From contig JAHQRK010000026.1 in the NCBI GenBank assembly GCA_019828595.1, positions 186,001-250,000 on the forward strand: 64,000 nucleotides of DNA. Reading direction: 5' to 3'. Below the pieces are notes generated by a model. The model had not been told where the DNA came from. It saw nothing but the letters and a program-made list of their open reading frames with translations, and searched no databases. A program made the translations under genes and the position numbers. Shown here piece by piece: positions 23,036 through 33,837 of this stretch; the first letter of the stretch is position 1, and every line of letters begins with the position of its first letter. Source of the stretch: Aphanomyces cochlioides. Taxonomy: Eukaryota; Oomycota; Saprolegniomycetes; Saprolegniales; Verrucalvaceae.

Positions 23036-24779
23036 TCCCAGAAGCGTCACATGTAGAAGCTGCTCTAATCGATGGTTCGACTGAATTGGTTAGTTGCGAC
23101 GTAGGACGATATTGACCATGTATATTGTGGCACTGACTCAATTTTGCTTGATAATGTTACTGAAGTTGAACCGAGTAATAATGACTGGTATCCTGCTCAA
23201 ATGCGTTATCTACAGCTCATGTCAGCTACAGCGTCAAGTATCACATGATTCCCTGGTACATGCTTTGAGACTTACTTCACACTAACAAGATGTACAGGAA
23301 AATTTCTCCTACCTAGTTCAAACGACAATTTCAGTCGAGTTATGTATAGCCAACCAGTCCATGTATATTGCGGGCTTGTCCACTGCTCCGATGTTCCTCT
23401 TGAAATTTTTTGGTGCTCATGTTGTTCATCTGTGAAGAATTCTAGAGCTCGATCAATTTTGGATAGATCGTACAATGTATTAAATGAATCAGCTGATGCA
23501 TTGTTCATGGACTGCAAGGATAACGAATATTGTATGCATGTCGATGCTTTGAAATCTTCAGTTGTAAACCACGAAAGACCATGCGATGCTACGTTTGACG
23601 ATATTGCGTCTGGGATACAATTTGTCGTACAGGATGACAAAAAATCGACTGTATTTATCAGCTCGAGTTCCGCAAGCAACCCCCTCGATCGAGCCATCCT
23701 CGTCGCAATTTCAAAAAAAGAGGTGAAATGTCTGAAATGTCACTCATCTTCATTGTGTCGACATGCCGCAAATTGGTATGCATTCAAAGGTGAAACATTT
23801 TGGGATCCTGGTTTGAATATTGATTCCCAAGACAGAGAGAACTTATATAATGATTTTGTTATTGCTCCCGTTAGTTTACCAGTGGCATCGTCCGAATTAA
23901 AACAAGCCATTGAATCAAGGGGCTTCAGACAAATTGGTCTCGGTCATATCACATTACATCAAAGTTCGTCTTTTCCTTGTGTTTGTGGAGCAAATTTTGA
24001 TATTGACAATGGCTGCCTAAAAGAAGCCTTTGCATACGATCTTTATTCCCGCTATGAGATGCATGAATAGTCTTTGCAAGAAAAGGCTTGTGGCTAATGG
24101 CGAATTGCACGGCCAACTATGTGTGTCCCCCAACCTTTACTTCGATTTCGTGCTTTGTAATATGTTGCGTTTGAATTTTGTGGTTAGTCCTACTACAATT
24201 CGTGGTACATGGCGAATGTGGAAGCAGCATTATTTGATTTCAACAGATAATTTTTGTTCATGGCCAATCTTCCGTCGTGCATGCTGGAAAATATTGGTGA
24301 GGTACAAAAAACAACCCTGATGTCTCAAATGTGCTTCTAGTGCTAGAGTTAATTTCATTAAATCCTTCGCATGCCCGCATTGTGGAAATTTAGACACTGC
24401 TTCTATAATTGTTGGTGACGGCACAAAATTGGCGTGTCGAGCTGATCTAGCAGGTGATGGGAAAAAAGTCCCAACTATTGATACACCTACGACAGAACTA
24501 AATATCTCGGAAAGAGTTTTCACACGTGATCCCAGAACTAGGAGTCTTCTCAAGTCGTACAGCCGAAACAGACACAAATCTCTAACAAATGAAGCTTCCC
24601 AAATTGATAGCGCCCGATTTAGTCTTTCCAATTTATTGCAATCTCTTTCTGTCCATGCCCCATTCATGGTTGGCTTTATTGCAGAAAATCCGCTTCCGAC
24701 AATCCGTCTTGCTATCCTGATGCTTGGTGTAGCTTTATTTATGATCTCTCATCGTCATCATGTGTGCAGAATGGATTAA
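23036..24779 (+). pseudogene. KDZ-type transposase fragment (element 2)
   Basis: The N-terminal part reads DDIDHVYCGTDSILLD...WYPAQMRYLQLM. A TGA at about 23245 follows, then GKFLLPSSNDNFSRVMYSQPVHVYCGLVH. This parallels the region of element 1 around GKLFCLPSANARM...IYHCSVCPTTRNK. The next frames carry KCLKCHSSSLCRHAANW (compare KCINTPLCSHKLAW in element 1), CVCGANFD, MRCMNSLCKKRL and CPHCGNLDTASIIVGDGTKLACRAD. The order of cysteine pairs matches element 1, so the two are related members. The catalytic C-terminus (DNACNLHTYC region) is missing; sequence stops at 24779 and gag-like DNA follows. It is truncated and interrupted. Confidence 0.65.
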
Positions 24780-24895
24780 TTCATCATCCAGAATTGATGC
24801 AACCTCAGCTCAGACGGTGAAGTCAAAGATGTGATCCAAGTCTATATTAATGAAGAAGAGGATAAAGCTGGCCCACTGGATGACAAGATGAAAAA

Positions 24896-26176
24896 GTGCT
24901 CGAAATGCGAAAGAAGAATCGCGCTGATCTAGAACGACGAGAGCGCCGCAAGATCGAGAAGTATGGGCCAGATTTTCGTCGAGCAGAGTCAGATTCCTCA
25001 GTCACATCCCTCAGCGGCACACCGACGACTACAGACAGCGCAAGTTCCAGAAAGCTCAAGGAAAGAAGGCGGAAAAGAAGCGCAAGAACAAAGTACTGAT
25101 ACGACGCAATCATCGAATGTATTCAACAGTGGTTGTGACAGATATGAAGCACCCGCGGATCACCAACTTTGATCGCAAGTTCCAAGTGGAATGGATAATA
25201 AGCGCCTGGAGTATGAACGACTGCTCAAAGACAAGTGCAGACTTGCAGGCAATGCGAAGAGCCAAATGGTTGGATACATCGAGTCATGCGATCCAAGCTT
25301 GCTGCGTGCTATGTCCGAAACGATATGGTTTGAACTCGACATCACGGAACAGCGACTGCGCGAAAAAATCGAAGAGATTCTGAACACACCATCTCATTCA
25401 TTTGGAATTTCTGAAGAGGATCTAGAAGACTACTGCCACGATCTGCGCATGCCGGCGACAGGCTCGGTTGCCAGTCGTCTAGGCGTATTCATGATGCAAG
25501 TCAACGATATCATTGAGAAATATGCATTGAAGGAAGACCTCGAAGTGAAGGAAAGTCTGATGATGTTTCTGAAAGCAGTGGTCTACCGAATCAACCCACC
25601 TAGACTGACCGCATCGAAGCGTTGGATCGTCTGGCACAACAATATGGCCTGGCCAGCAAAAAACGAAGCCCATCGATAGGGTGGACCCACAGCGATGTCA
25701 AGCGACGACGAGGAACGCCAGTCAAAGTTCATTTTGACAAAGTCACGGGTTGGGGTACGCAGAAGAATGACGAAGAGTCTGGGAAAACACGCGCTACTAT
25801 CGGAATTCAGCAAGTCCTGGTCGCCGTTGCCCCGCTGGTGGCTACGGGTCATGCAACTCGAACTCACCCTTTAGGAACGACAAGTACGGACCCAAGGACA
25901 CGCAAGCGAAGACAAAAAAGCCTGGATATCGCGAATGCATGTCAGAAGCCGGGACACAAGTCGAACGAGTACACGGAAAACAGGCCAAACTCGCAAGTCA
26001 AAGGGTATCGCAAAGGAAGAAATGCGATAAAGCGGTTCAAGCGGAATAACAAGAAGAAACCGAAGGCCCAGCGTGCTTCGCTAAAGGCAAGACCCGCTGT
26101 GACGAACGAAGTTGTTCGTTTCTTGGTTAGAGGCAGAGATCAGCCTCTCGATGACGGTTCGAGCGGTTGGAGCTGA
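24896..26176 (+). pseudogene. LTR-retrotransposon gag, decayed
   Basis: A lysine/arginine-rich lead segment (24896-25099) precedes a frame with MKHPRITNFDRKFQVEW. A shift then leads to RLEYERLLKDKCRLAGNAKSQ...PSLLRAMSETIW and PATGSVASRLGVFMMQVNDIIEKY (25191-25620). This is the capsid-like layout common in oomycete LTR elements. A further frame ends with ACQKPGHKSNEY, a zinc-knuckle-like box with its first and last cysteines lost, and a basic tail (26176). Protease, integrase and reverse transcriptase are absent. The 3' LTR may be the repeat at 26588. Confidence 0.55.
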
Positions 26177-26533
26177 CGTTTGGGATATAAGGCAAGGTGA
26201 AATGTGATTAAGAGGGCTAACTGCTCTTGTCAAGGCCACCAAATCCGTCGGAAAGCGACAACCATCGAATATTCTGCCAATCATCTATGGTTGTGCTTGA
26301 ATGATTGATGTTTTGATAAACCAGCCTTCCGCTGAGCTGTCTTCTGAACTCGCTTCGTCATCAGCATTGTCTCCTCTTGTAGCATCTGTCGCTTCCGTAG
26401 GTTCACCTAGACCGTCATTGCCTTGCGGCAAGACAGCCACAGAGTGTTCCATCTCGGTGCAAACTTCCACGCCACCGCACACATCACAAATCGAAGTTGT
26501 TTCGGTGGATCACCGCCATAAACGACAGTAATG

Positions 26534-26586
26534 AACAAGTATCTCTTCTTAGCTATGCCAGGCTATAGTAGGATTGTAAACGCAAT
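26534..26586 (+). pseudogene. mariner-like transposase C-terminal scrap
   Basis: The plus frame reads KYLFLAMPGYSRIVNAI. This aligns with FLLGPYSPIVNAIDGCF encoded at 42257-42559 (minus). The match stops where the LTR-like repeat begins, so the repeat probably inserted into this fragment. Confidence 0.45.
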
Positions 26587-26587
26587 T

Positions 26588-26935
26588 GTAAGTCCAAGAT
26601 GGGACCTTTCGAAAGGATGGCACGTCGACGAACGGCGGATGAGAGCTTCGCCCGCCGGAGTGCTCCACATGGAGAATTTATATCTACGTCCCATAGCCGG
26701 CAAAGCCCCGCCTGGTACCCGACCGGCCTGCCCTAGACGACAAGGGAGCCTTAGCCGAGAGAGCTAGATTGCCTTAGCTCGGGTCGTCTTAGCCCAACCA
26801 TCGAAGGCATCACCCGACGCTTTTCGTAGAGAAACCAATCGGGCGTATCAGCTTAATACTGTATATTGTCGTTCTTGTTATACTCACAGAGCTGTTGAAA
26901 GGATTTGCTTGTACAGTCGAGTCGGCGAGTAGTGA
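26588..26935 (+). repeat. LTR-like repeat, left copy
   Basis: About 350 bp recur in inverted orientation at 27525-27865. Shared blocks include GTCCAAGATGGG near the start, AACGGCGGAT, CCCATAGCCG, CGCCTGGTA, GCCGAGAGAGCT and ACAGTCGAGTCGGCGAGTAG at the end. The orientation agrees with the gag remnant upstream, so this may be its 3' LTR. That role is inferred. Confidence 0.55.
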
Positions 26936-27524
26936 ACGCATGAAAATTGATACCTTTAGTAATAAATAAATTTACAATATCGAATATGTGAGTATTGGTG
27001 GAATATTCTTTGTCTACTACCTTGAGAATTCAAATAATCGTGACATTTTGAGATTTTCTTCAAGTCAATTATGTCTTCGGAAAGTTAATTGACTCTCCTG
27101 TAGAAGGAAGAGATTACGCGACTACGCAGTGTGCAACCAACGACATCATTGCGAGTTTTCCTGACAGACCTGTTGATATCTATTGGATAAATGAAGCGAA
27201 GAGTCACTTGGACAAGGTCCCGAAACTCTCCAACAATTCGATAGTCAATTTCATGATCGTCATTGCCTTGTTTCGCTTTTGACATCGTTTTACGATATCC
27301 CTCCAGTTAGGTGACGACCACAACTTGATATCTTGAAATATGATAATATTCTTGTATAAGTTTTCAAGTTCACTATGGTTTGTGTAGGAGGTCCTAACAT
27401 GACAATTTATCCCTTTAAAACATGATATAGTCTACCATGCTCCAAAGCATACAGATATCAGTATCTAACTTGGAAATAAGTACCTCTCTAAGTGAATATT
27501 TTCCGACCAAAGTGCACCTTTCAC

Positions 27525-27865
27525 TACTCGCCGACTCGACTGTATATCTATTAATAGCTGGACATACTGTAGTTGCTCGCTGACGGACAATAGCTTGACC
27601 CCTAACGTGCGACTACGCTGCTCTCAGCAGGGTTAACGTGGGGAAAGACGACCTGAGGAATTAATGACTGAGGCACCCGAGCTCTCTCGGATAACGCTCC
27701 CTCGTCGGCGAGGGCTAGCCTGCCAGCTACCAGGCGTGGCGTTGTCGGCTATGGGAAGCGGGTAAAGATCCTCCTAATCGAGAACCTAAGCGAGCGGACC
27801 ACCTATCCGCCGTTCTGTGACGTGCCATCCTTCATAAGACCCCATCTTGGACGTACGATTGGGCT
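27525..27865 (-). repeat. LTR-like repeat, right inverted copy
   Basis: Its reverse complement aligns over its length with 26588-26935, ending at ACAGTCGAGTCGGCGAGTAG. The two copies face opposite ways about 590 bp apart, so they cannot be the two LTRs of one normal element. One is likely a solo LTR from a second insertion, or the pair results from an inversion. Confidence 0.55.
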
Positions 27866-27903
27866 TATCTTCCAATCGTCTGGCGGAGACAGCATTCGAC
27901 TCT

Positions 27904-28096
27904 TCATGACTTGACAAATGGTTGGCAGCATGGCGTTGGTCGTGTTTCCGTCCGTTCTCCTACACCTTTGAGTGCGCAGAGATCGTAGACGGTAGAGTCA
28001 ATCGAGACTTGTTGAGGGTGCACCAACATCACTCGATGTGGTTGGTGAAAAACCAAGACGGTAGACGAAGCAAGTGTAGTCAAGAGGAAGAGAGGA
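27904..28096 (-). pseudogene. secreted-protein copy without a start codon
   Basis: The minus frame reads LLTTLASSTVLVFHQPHRVMLVHPQQVSIDSTVYDLCALKG. It matches the family leader and linker (VVAFNQPHQDxPVMLxxPQQ..MDSxVxDLRVLKG). The expected M-R start is not preserved and the C-terminal basic region is missing, so this is a pseudogene. Confidence 0.55.
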
Positions 28097-28199
28097 TCAA
28101 CGGAATGGATATTTGTGGTCCAGCGTAACTTCAGCTGTCGCGCTGGTTACGATTCTTCTCTAAATTTCTCTAAATCTACGGTAGACTTCCTTCAGTTGA

Positions 28200-29009
28200 A
28201 GACTCGATGGAGTTTTCTGGAGCTATTCATGAGGCTAGCTTTCCCCCGCTGAAGATTGATGGCAGACGACCATGGTGATAGGTTTGAATGGTTCTTTGAT
28301 CGTGTCTGCGACGAGCTGGATTGCACTACGTACACTGTATTCGAAAATGCTGAAAGCTCATGGCCACCCCAGTCAACTGCGTGAGCTTGCTGGCTCGAGT
28401 AACCTGAACTTTGTTGGCCCGTGCTATGTTGGCTTTCTTGGCCAGAGCTTTGTTGACCTGATCTTCGTCGGCCTGGGCTGTGTTAATCTTGGAGACTAGA
28501 GATCAGAGCCATTCGCCGCATGATCGCGTGAATTTTTTGAAACTACAGCTTGACTTCTGGCAGCGCAGAGATTCAACTTTGGATTTCCTCCAAGCATCCA
28601 CTCCCGCTGTCAACTCTTCGGAGAACTGTGTATATTCGCAACGAGTCCCCTTGGCAAGCCCACTTGAATCCGGTGTTTGCTTGTTGCGAGCGGAAAACAA
28701 AGCTCCCCCCTGCGGCACCTCCACATTTATAGTACCTGCTTCATATTCGAGTATTAGCGGGAAAAGTAGATCTTGTTGGTATTGATTGGGCTAAACGACT
28801 GCTGCCGTTCATGGTGTTGTGCGTTCGGTTGCTCCTTTCTCTACAAAATCCTCGCGTCAGTGAACTCTGGTTTTCAAAATGCACGACGCATGCTGGATTA
28901 CGAGTCGACTCTACTCGTACTGAACTTTAAAACAATTTGGGGGACGCATGCGCTTGCTTAGGTGGACAGCAATAGCCGCGGCCTCGTCCACCCCCTCGTT
29001 GTTGCCCTA
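28200..29009. other. decayed sequence paralogous to about 40130-40930
   Basis: The minus strand at 28380-28620 has VDAWRKSKVESLR, then SKINTAQADEDQVNKALAKK. A related but stop-ridden minus sequence lies at about 40210-40470 (VDVLRLTS..., QADGDRINNALVQ). Both carry CGGGAGTGGATG and GCCGACG(G/A)AGATC. This looks like an old gene next to the secreted-protein loci, duplicated with them and decayed. No function is recognised. Confidence 0.4.
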
Positions 29010-29447
29010 CTAGTTGTTTGGTCTTCTGACGCTCAAGCCACCAGAGGTTCGTCCACCCGCTAGTTGGCTGAATTTTTCTCGGCCCCGGACAGCAGATTGG
29101 GCAACACGGCTAACGATAGACGGGCTGCTTGGTCTTCTGACGCTCAAACCACCATCAGCGTTTCGTCCACTCACTAGTTGGCCGAATTTTTCTCGGCCCC
29201 GGACAGCAGATTGGCCAACGCGGCTGGCGAAAGACGGGCTGCTTGGTCTTCTGACGCGCGAGTCACTCATTTTGCTAGCTCCAGCCAGTCGTCTGGTCGA
29301 GACGTCCATGACTTCTTCACCAGACATTTCCACAGCTGGGTCCATCTGATCTCCTTGATATGCCAACGCGACTGGCGTGTCTTGGTGAGGCTTCCTGAAT
29401 GCCACGACGGCAGACACGGCAAGCGCGAGAGAGATCAATAGACGCAT
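29010..29447 (-). CDS. small secreted protein with RVRRPS/AVRGREK repeats
   Basis: This is a 145-residue ORF with ATG at 29447 and TAG at 29010-29012. Residues 1-17 are a signal peptide (MRLLISLALAVSAVVAF). The linker is RKPHQDTPVALAYQGDQMDPAVEMS, then TRRLAGASKM. The rest is two imperfect copies of a unit containing VRRPSSPS, SRVxQSAVRGREKF and QLxxGR, ending with VRRPNN. It is strongly basic and has no cysteine. It is almost identical to the copy at 40933 through the first 85 residues, including upstream DNA. A secreted role is inferred from the leader. Repeat-number change between copies suggests fast evolution, as in surface or effector proteins. Confidence 0.8.
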   Translation of the reverse strand: MRLLISLALAVSAVVAFRKPHQDTPVALAYQGDQMDPAVEMSGEEVMDVSTRRLAGASKMSDSRVRRPSSPSFASRVGQSAVRGREKFGQLVSGRNADGGLSVRRPSSPSIVSRVAQSAVRGREKFSQLAGGRTSGGLSVRRPNN

Positions 29448-29547
29448 CGATGAAGCTTGTCGATGGAAAAACCCACAATGGCATGTTGGTACAGATCATG
29501 TCTTTACGCGAAAACACAATGGGCAACGTGGTCACGACAACGAGAAT

Positions 29548-29561
29548 GTTCCACGAACGCC
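29548..29561 (-). promoter_or_regulatory. conserved upstream motif, copy 2
   Basis: GTTCCACGAACGCC lies about 100 bases upstream of the ATG at 29447. Surrounding bases (GAAGAAATGTGGT(C/T)GACGC) are shared with the locus at 41430. Confidence 0.4.
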
Positions 29562-29934
29562 GAAGAAATGTGGTCGACGCGAAATGTTGGGGTGTCATCC
29601 CACATGATTGGTCATCGATGAATCATGTGACGGTGGTTGTTGTCAGGATTCTCTTGTTCTTGTGGGTTCATCGTGTTGGGCTGAAATGGGTGCGGATGAA
29701 GACTCGGCTGCGACTAAGCGCACACTTTCAAAGACTTGGAGGGGGTGCATCTTGGCATGTTCATTTGTGTCGCCCCAAAGAAGCCATCGCGTGCGTTCTT
29801 GCATGTTGCTGCCCTCATATTTCGTGATTGTTGTGGTTTGCGTCGTGGTGGCTATCCGACGGTTGTGCATAACGAATGGCCGAGATAGAGCTGAAACGAA
29901 TCATCGCCCTGCGCCAATATTGAATTGAAACCTA

Positions 29935-30840
29935 ATCTACAGCTGTAGCTGTGGGTTTGGTCGCATTTCGTGGTCGTGTTGTCACATTTGTCGTTATGGC
30001 GTCTTCGTCGACTTGTCGGACTTTGACCAAGAATCTCACTCCACGGATCAAGTACGATGAAGAATGTATCATTTGTCGACTTGCCCTTGTGTAGAAACTC
30101 CATCTATGATGGCGTCTTCTCCGTGTCTTTTTCCCACGAGCCTCGGTCGATGTGTTTGCCAACGGCACAAGTACCATGATGTCCGACCATTGATGAATCA
30201 CGTCTTCCATCAGCTTCGTCAACAGTATTCGGCAAGAGTCCATATTCACCAAGTGGATGCATCGTCTACTTTGATGTCTTCCTGCACATTGTATCGTACT
30301 TGTCGACGCGGAATGGTGAGATTCCTCCTCGGATATGGTCTTGGTGTCGTCCAGAGGTCTTACCACTCGTGCAAGTTGGCTCTCGACTGGCTGTCATCAT
30401 GGACCGATGACATCGGTCCAATGAGACAAAAATGAGATTTTAATCTCATTTTAGTCTCATTTTAATCTCATTTTAGTCTCATTTTAGTCTCATTTTAGTC
30501 TCATTTTAGTCTCATTTTAGTCTCATTTTAGTCTCATTTTAGTCTCATTTTGGTCTCATTTTAGTCTCATTTTGGTCTCATTTAGTCTCATTTTAGTCTC
30601 ATTTTAGTCTCATTTTAGTCTCATTTTGGTTTCATTTTAGCCTCACTTGAGCCCCAACGTGTCGATTATCAGCGATGGTTCCACTACTTGGACATCGGAA
30701 TGGTGCCATCAAGACGTTTTAAATGGTTCCATGACCGCGGCATCTCCATCGAGTCTCTCGGCAGCGACGTATTTGAATACGCTGCCATGAACAGCCACAT
30801 GGATGTCGTAGTATGGCTCGACAATCACGGTTAACTGAGT
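29935..30840 (+). pseudogene. decayed copy of the ankyrin gene and its upstream region
   Basis: Sequence at 29935-30400 resembles 52900-53400, upstream of the intact ankyrin gene; for example CGTCGACTTGTCGG and CGGCACAA(G/A)TACCATGATGTC occur in both. At about 30697-30832 the sequence matches 54160-54293 almost base for base over GCGGCATCTCCATCGAGTCT and CTCGGCAGCGACGT. It encodes one ankyrin repeat with substitutions and then stops. The 11-bp minisatellite lies between the two matching blocks. Confidence 0.65.
30432..30645. repeat. 11-bp minisatellite
   Basis: About 19 head-to-tail copies of an 11-bp unit (TCATTTTAGTC with A, G or T variants at the third from last positions). One copy is shortened by one base. 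There are no spacers, so it is not a CRISPR-like array. Confidence 0.9.
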
Positions 30841-32595
30841 ATATTAAAGAATTAATATGGCCCAAAAGGGCCGCAAACTAGACTTTCGATTTTGGCTTCA
30901 TAGATCGCATAATAAATATGTGTTGCGAAATGTGACCTTGGAAGGTTCTTGTGGAAAATCGTCCAGTGTTGCTTAACCGAAATAGACTTGGGTGAGGGGT
31001 AATTTGGAGGGACCATGGCAGAAAGAAAATGTTGCAAGGCGATTCAGACTGTGAAAAAATTCAACAGTATAGAGAAGAGTCATACAAGCAACTTTCTTTT
31101 CATGACCATCTTGATCCCAGTTGGTGGTGGCGAGATACAAGGCAATTTCGGGTTGACTATGGAGGACTTGAAAATTTGTATACAAAAGTCTTGATAAAAA
31201 TTCCAAGTGGAGGTACGCAGTGAAAAAGGCCAAGTAAATAAAAGCTTGAGTTGGGGTCGATCCATGAATATATAAATCGACAGGAGAGGAAGGCCAAAAA
31301 TTGCCAAAAGGGTCGAAACAGAGTAAAATCAGGCCCAAGGAAAATAAATTGGCAAGAGGTAGGAGCCCAAAAAATCCAAAAAGGTCGTGGCCAATTTAAT
31401 TCGACCTCAGGAGGCCGAATTAAATCGCTGGAACCATGGGAAAAGCTGGGTTTGAGAGAAAGGACCATCCAAAATAAAATGTTCTTGGACGATTTGACCA
31501 GCCAAAAAAATCACCGAAGTCGGTCGTTCCATGACAAGCAAAGTTGTTTTCAGGAGCGTCTTCATCGGAGTTGATGGCGGCGAGATAGAGGGAAAATCCC
31601 TTGTGGGTTGGGCATTTGGAGTAAACCTCCCAAAAATAATAAACCGGGTAAAATATTTGGGAGGTGCCATTTTGACATGCACCATGCGCAGATAGGTCTC
31701 GAGCGCGAGCATCGTCGGAGCTGGATTTCGAACGGAGCCACGGTCCATGGAGCCACTTGGCAGGATCGTAGCCACGATACGTACGAAGGATAGCGCACCA
31801 TTAGAATCGCCATAGGTAGCGTGTAGCGGGAGAGCGCTAGCCAAAACCAGTGATTTTTCCAATCGGGCGTCTCGGCGGCGAAACTTGATGGAGTCATAAC
31901 TTCCGAACGGCTATGAGATAGATAGCCATACTTGGTGTCCTCCATCAATGGAGGGTAGCGATGGATGCACCATATTAATCGGTGCATACAGAGTCGTGTA
32001 GCTGAAATGAGCTACGATGGTCGTTTTGGAGCCTCATCGGCTCAAAATGGTTTGGAATCGGAAGTTGGGTTCCTGTGCTGCTATCATGGTGCTTGATAGC
32101 TCAAATCCATCGCGAGGACATTCTCGAGCCTCTCCAACTCTAAGTTGGACGATCGGAGTTGATTTGCATTCAGGAGCCATTCCGATGAGTTTTAGCCATT
32201 TCGCCAAAAGTTGTCGGGGCGACGGCAAGTAGGTTCCAGGGCTTCAATCATCGCTCTTGATGGCTTAAAACACTCGTCTAGCCATGATAGGATGGAAAAG
32301 GGTCATAGCCGGTCGATTGGAAATGATTTGCGACCTGTAGCCGACTTAAGGTTTTGTAGCCGGTGGATAGGGGCGGTTGACATTTTGGATTGAGGATTGC
32401 GAGCAAACCAGGATGTTTCAGGGCGTTCTAACGCTTTGGGCTCGACATCACGGCGACAGAGGGAAGCTCGTGGTTTTCCAGCTTGACCGAAATCATTTTC
32501 GTACTGACATGGTCAGAGTGCAAAGATTGAAAACGTTTGGATGCACTCATTGTCTAGTCATGAATATCAAGACCACGTTTCGCTCAGCTAGCCAT
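30841..32595. other. no supported gene
   Basis: Open frames are short and lack domains. Two stretches (about 31080-31215 and 31500-31680) share GTTG(G/A)TGG(T/C)GGCGAGATA followed by similar spacing, so an old local duplication is possible. No tRNA, repeat array or coding signal was otherwise seen. Confidence 0.4.
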
Positions 32596-32878
32596 TCATG
32601 ATGCTACCGACTGTAGGGTTTTGCTGTCCATTTTGAGTATTCTGGCGCGAAATGCGCTCATCCTTTCGCTTACCAATCCTACCTCCGATTCCCGCAGCAA
32701 TTTCTTTGCATCCACGATTGCGCCTCCCATCCATCCGGCTATGCCACCAAGCGGCTTGCCAATTCCACCCACCACGCCAAAAATTGCACACCAGCAGTAC
32801 AAAAGCTGCTACTCCGACGACCGTGCCAAGAGCCAAGCCTGCTGTGCGGCACACCTTCGGCTTGTCCCCTGGTCCCAA
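32596..32878 (-). pseudogene. glycine-rich, membrane-like frame with a shift
   Basis: One minus frame reads GLALGTVVGVAAFVLLVC and a second, overlapping frame continues CAIFGVVGGIGKPLGGIAGW and MGGAIVDAKKLLRESEVGL to a stop at 32596. Joined by a shift near 32790 they would give a glycine-rich hydrophobic hairpin and a basic tail. This is loosely like the GGxxGG C-termini of the secreted-protein copies at 742 and 38687. Its upstream end runs into the inverted repeat at 32848. No start codon is assigned. Confidence 0.35.
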
Positions 32879-33270
32879 TTAAGTACACATAGTAATTCCT
32901 TAATATTCATGAAATTGCCCTGTGAATTCCTTCGGCCTGGCCCCTGATCCACTCTAAAGTTTAAATCCTCACTTGGCCAGCCTCGCGCTCACAAGGACGA
33001 GAAATTCGACCTCTGAGACCTCCAGATGCGTACCTTAAATGCTATAAGCGAAGTTACTGCAGAAAAATCGGCTAATCTGGAATGTTGCAAGCTAAAATCC
33101 CCTTGCTCCTGTTTTGTTTCTGAACTCGAGTAAAATTTGTATGGCAAAATGAATGGAACTTTAGAGTGGACCAGGGGCCAGGCCGAAGGAATGCACAGGG
33201 CAATTTCATGAATATTAAGGAATTACTATGTGTACTTAATTGGGACCAGGGGACAAGCCGAAGGTGTGCC
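32848..33270. repeat. 113-bp inverted repeat with 197-bp spacer
   Basis: The arms 32848-32960 and 33158-33270 are reverse complements with only two mismatches seen. Outer ends are GGCACACC, and inner ends are ACTCTAAAGT. The spacer has no ORF. It is either a foldback MITE or a recent inverted duplication. No target-site duplication was recognised. Confidence 0.85.
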
Positions 33271-33667
33271 AGTCGCCTCGCAGAGACAGCAATCGCGCTT
33301 CATGGAGTTAGTATTTTTGCCAAAATAAGAGCCCGATATGCGAGTAAATGGGCCTTGCACTTTCATTGGTTGTTAAGATTGTTAGACGTCCCACTTTGGC
33401 CCACCTTCAGCAACCGCACCTCCTAGGAAGAAATGGAATCAACAAGGATTGCAGCAAAAGAATCCATGAGTCGAAGGGTCACTGTCTGGGGCATGGAGCC
33501 CATTTTATTAGTAGTCTTTGCCAAGAAAACAGGCTATAAGCTCAAGAAAGACTGTTCGTAGACCAATTTGAAATACCTCACCTTAAGAAACATCTCACGC
33601 ACTCACCAATTGCCATTGGCGGTATAAAGACAGATTATTTTAATTAATAAAGTAAGGTCAAATCAAT

Positions 33668-33742
33668 GTGCGAAGTGGTCTAATGCGTTAAGGTTGCGGA
33701 TTGCAAAGCAGGACATTGCGGGTTCGAGTCCCGGTACGCGCA
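33668..33742 (+). tRNA. tRNA-like gene or pseudogene, possible anticodon GCA (Cys)
   Basis: The 75-base stretch has an acceptor stem (GTGCGAA with TACGCGC, six of seven pairs including one G-T), a D-arm-like GGTCTAATGCGTTAAGG, a loop TTGCAAA that would place GCA as anticodon, and a T arm GCGGGTTCGAGTCCCGG. The anticodon stem pairs poorly. It may be a degenerate tRNA-Cys or a tRNA-derived element. Confidence 0.45.
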
Positions 33743-33837
33743 TTTTGCAAAAATTTATTTATCGGGGATTCATTCAGCTGATTTGTGCTTGTGAAAGGAA
33801 GATCGACGTTAAGCAAGGGTAAGTAAGTGCATTTACC

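Noticed and set aside
23036..24779. Treating the second KDZ gene as intact
   Set aside because: A TGA, frame changes and loss of the whole catalytic C-terminus make it a fragment.
30432..30645. Possible CRISPR-like array
   Set aside because: The 11-bp units are directly adjacent with no spacers, in a eukaryotic context. It is a minisatellite.
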